In this document: in pieces, positions 4,667 through 5,384 of the stretch | Layout of the letters: every line of letters begins with the position of its first letter | How positions within the stretch are numbered: position 1 is the first letter of the stretch | Source: an uncultured Collinsella sp. | Lineage (GTDB): Bacteria; Actinomycetota; Coriobacteriia; Coriobacteriales; Coriobacteriaceae | Direction: 5' to 3' | Assembly (NCBI GenBank): GCA_902496645.1 | Contig: CABVBR010000137.1 | Location: 1 to 5,384 of the forward strand | Length of the DNA: 5,384 nt | The notes under the pieces: generated by a model | Told to the model about the DNA's origin: nothing | The model's database searches: none | The model's input: only the letters and a program-made list of their open reading frames with translations | Position numbers and translations under genes: made by a program

Positions 4667-4699
4667 CATCCTGTAAACCGAACGGCACGAGGGGGATAC

Positions 4700-5384
4700 A
4701 TGCTGCGTATAGCGACCATCGGCACATCCATGATTACCGACGACTTTATCCAGGTCGTCAACGCCAACGACCAAGCTGCGTTTGTGGGCACGCTCTCGCG
4801 CGATGCAGATCGCGGCGCCGCCTTCACCGCTAAGCATGGTGGCGAGCGTAACTTCACCGCGCTTGACGAGCTTGCGTCCGCTGCCGACGTCGACGCCGTC
4901 TACATCGGCAGCCCCAATGCGCTCCACTACGAGCAGGCGCTCGCCTGTATCACCGGCGGCAAGCACGTTATCGTCGAAAAGCCTTTTTGTGCCACCGAGG
5001 CACAGGCGTTCGAGGTCTTTCGCGCAGCCGAGGCGGCGGGCGTCGTAGCCCTCGAGGCCATGCGCCCCCTCCATGACCCCGCTTTCCACGCCATCGAGGA
5101 CGCCCTGGGTGAGATCGCCCCCATCCGCCGCGCCTCATTGCGCTTTGGCAAATTTTCCTCGCGCTACAACGAGATTCTCGCGGGACACGCCACCAATATC
5201 TTCGACTGCAATATGGCATCGGGTTCCCTCATGGATATTGGCGTCTACACCGTCGAGCCCATGGTCGAGATTTTCGGCATGCCCTCCGGCCTTACGAGCA
5301 TGACTACGCTGCTCGACCCCACCACGCGACAGCTCACGCACGGCCCCATCGACGGCTGCGGTTCCATCCTCGCCAGCTACGGCG
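4700..5384 (+). CDS. Gfo/Idh/MocA-family NAD(P)-dependent oxidoreductase, 3' end beyond window
   Basis: The N-terminal 228 residues of an oxidoreductase are visible with no stop; the family is usually 320-390 residues, so roughly a third is missing at the window edge and this is not a broken gene. Residues 1-120 form the Rossmann domain: IATIGTS (4-10) is a slightly degenerate nucleotide loop, SPNALHYEQA (71-80) the usual conserved stretch, and VEKPF (92-96) the EKP motif with catalytic-site Lys94. EAMRPLHDPAF (119-129) starts the C-terminal domain. GSLMDIGVY (175-183) is the active-site DxGxH/Y region, with Tyr183 where many members have His; Tyr here recalls the dihydrodiol dehydrogenase-like branch. 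The substrate, probably a sugar or polyol derivative, cannot be assigned. The start ATG 4700-4702 has GAGGGGGA (4689-4696) just upstream. It lies 75 bases after rnhA and has its own -10-like box. Confidence 0.9.
   Translation, partial: MLRIATIGTSMITDDFIQVVNANDQAAFVGTLSRDADRGAAFTAKHGGERNFTALDELASAADVDAVYIGSPNALHYEQALACITGGKHVIVEKPFCATEAQAFEVFRAAEAAGVVALEAMRPLHDPAFHAIEDALGEIAPIRRASLRFGKFSSRYNEILAGHATNIFDCNMASGSLMDIGVYTVEPMVEIFGMPSGLTSMTTLLDPTTRQLTHGPIDGCGSILASYG

Noticed and set aside
1..5384. CRISPR array, tRNA, rRNA, insertion sequence or attachment site
   Set aside because: No regularly spaced long repeats, cloverleaf, rRNA segment, transposase or terminal inverted repeats were seen on either strand.

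Overview
The window is a compact, high-GC bacterial chromosome segment with strongly G/C-ending codons and GGAGG-type ribosome binding sites. Promoters look like TTGACC-17-TACTAT or carry bare TACAAT/TACACT-type -10 boxes. The style and the protein sequences suggest a Coriobacteriia gut actinobacterium, probably Collinsella or a relative. That assignment is inference from overall appearance; no phylogenetic marker is present.

Layout. Bases 1-40 hold an intrinsic terminator for a rightward gene lying off the left edge. Three leftward genes follow: a 68-residue two-helix membrane protein (72-278), a secreted coiled-coil protein with a C-terminal 3D-like (three-aspartate) domain (465-1241), and metY, O-acetylhomoserine sulfhydrylase (1553-2863). 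Each of the larger two has its own hairpin downstream; the one after metY is a textbook terminator, the other has a poor U-tract. Three rightward genes follow: a LysR-family regulator divergent from metY (3137-4039), ribonuclease HI (4139-4624), and a Gfo/Idh/MocA oxidoreductase cut by the right edge (4700-end).

The most informative region is the 273-base divergent spacer between metY and the LysR gene. It contains a near-consensus leftward promoter, a LysR-type TATC-N9-GATA site centred about 66 bases upstream of the predicted metY transcription start, and a metY leader of roughly 177 nt. Inside the leader is an unlisted 17-codon ORF with a perfect AAAGGAGG ribosome binding site. It has two Cys and two Met codons plus adjacent rare Arg codons (AGA CGA). 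It overlaps three RNA segments that can pair in mutually exclusive ways, with a U-run after the last. This looks like a translation-coupled attenuator layered on LysR control of sulfur assimilation. I see no match to the SAM riboswitch classes I know, so the leader is the best candidate here for an undescribed system.

The rest is mostly housekeeping. Two start codons differ from the longest ORF (secreted protein at 1241, ribonuclease HI at GTG 4139), because the longer starts fall at or upstream of the predicted -10 boxes and lack ribosome binding sites.
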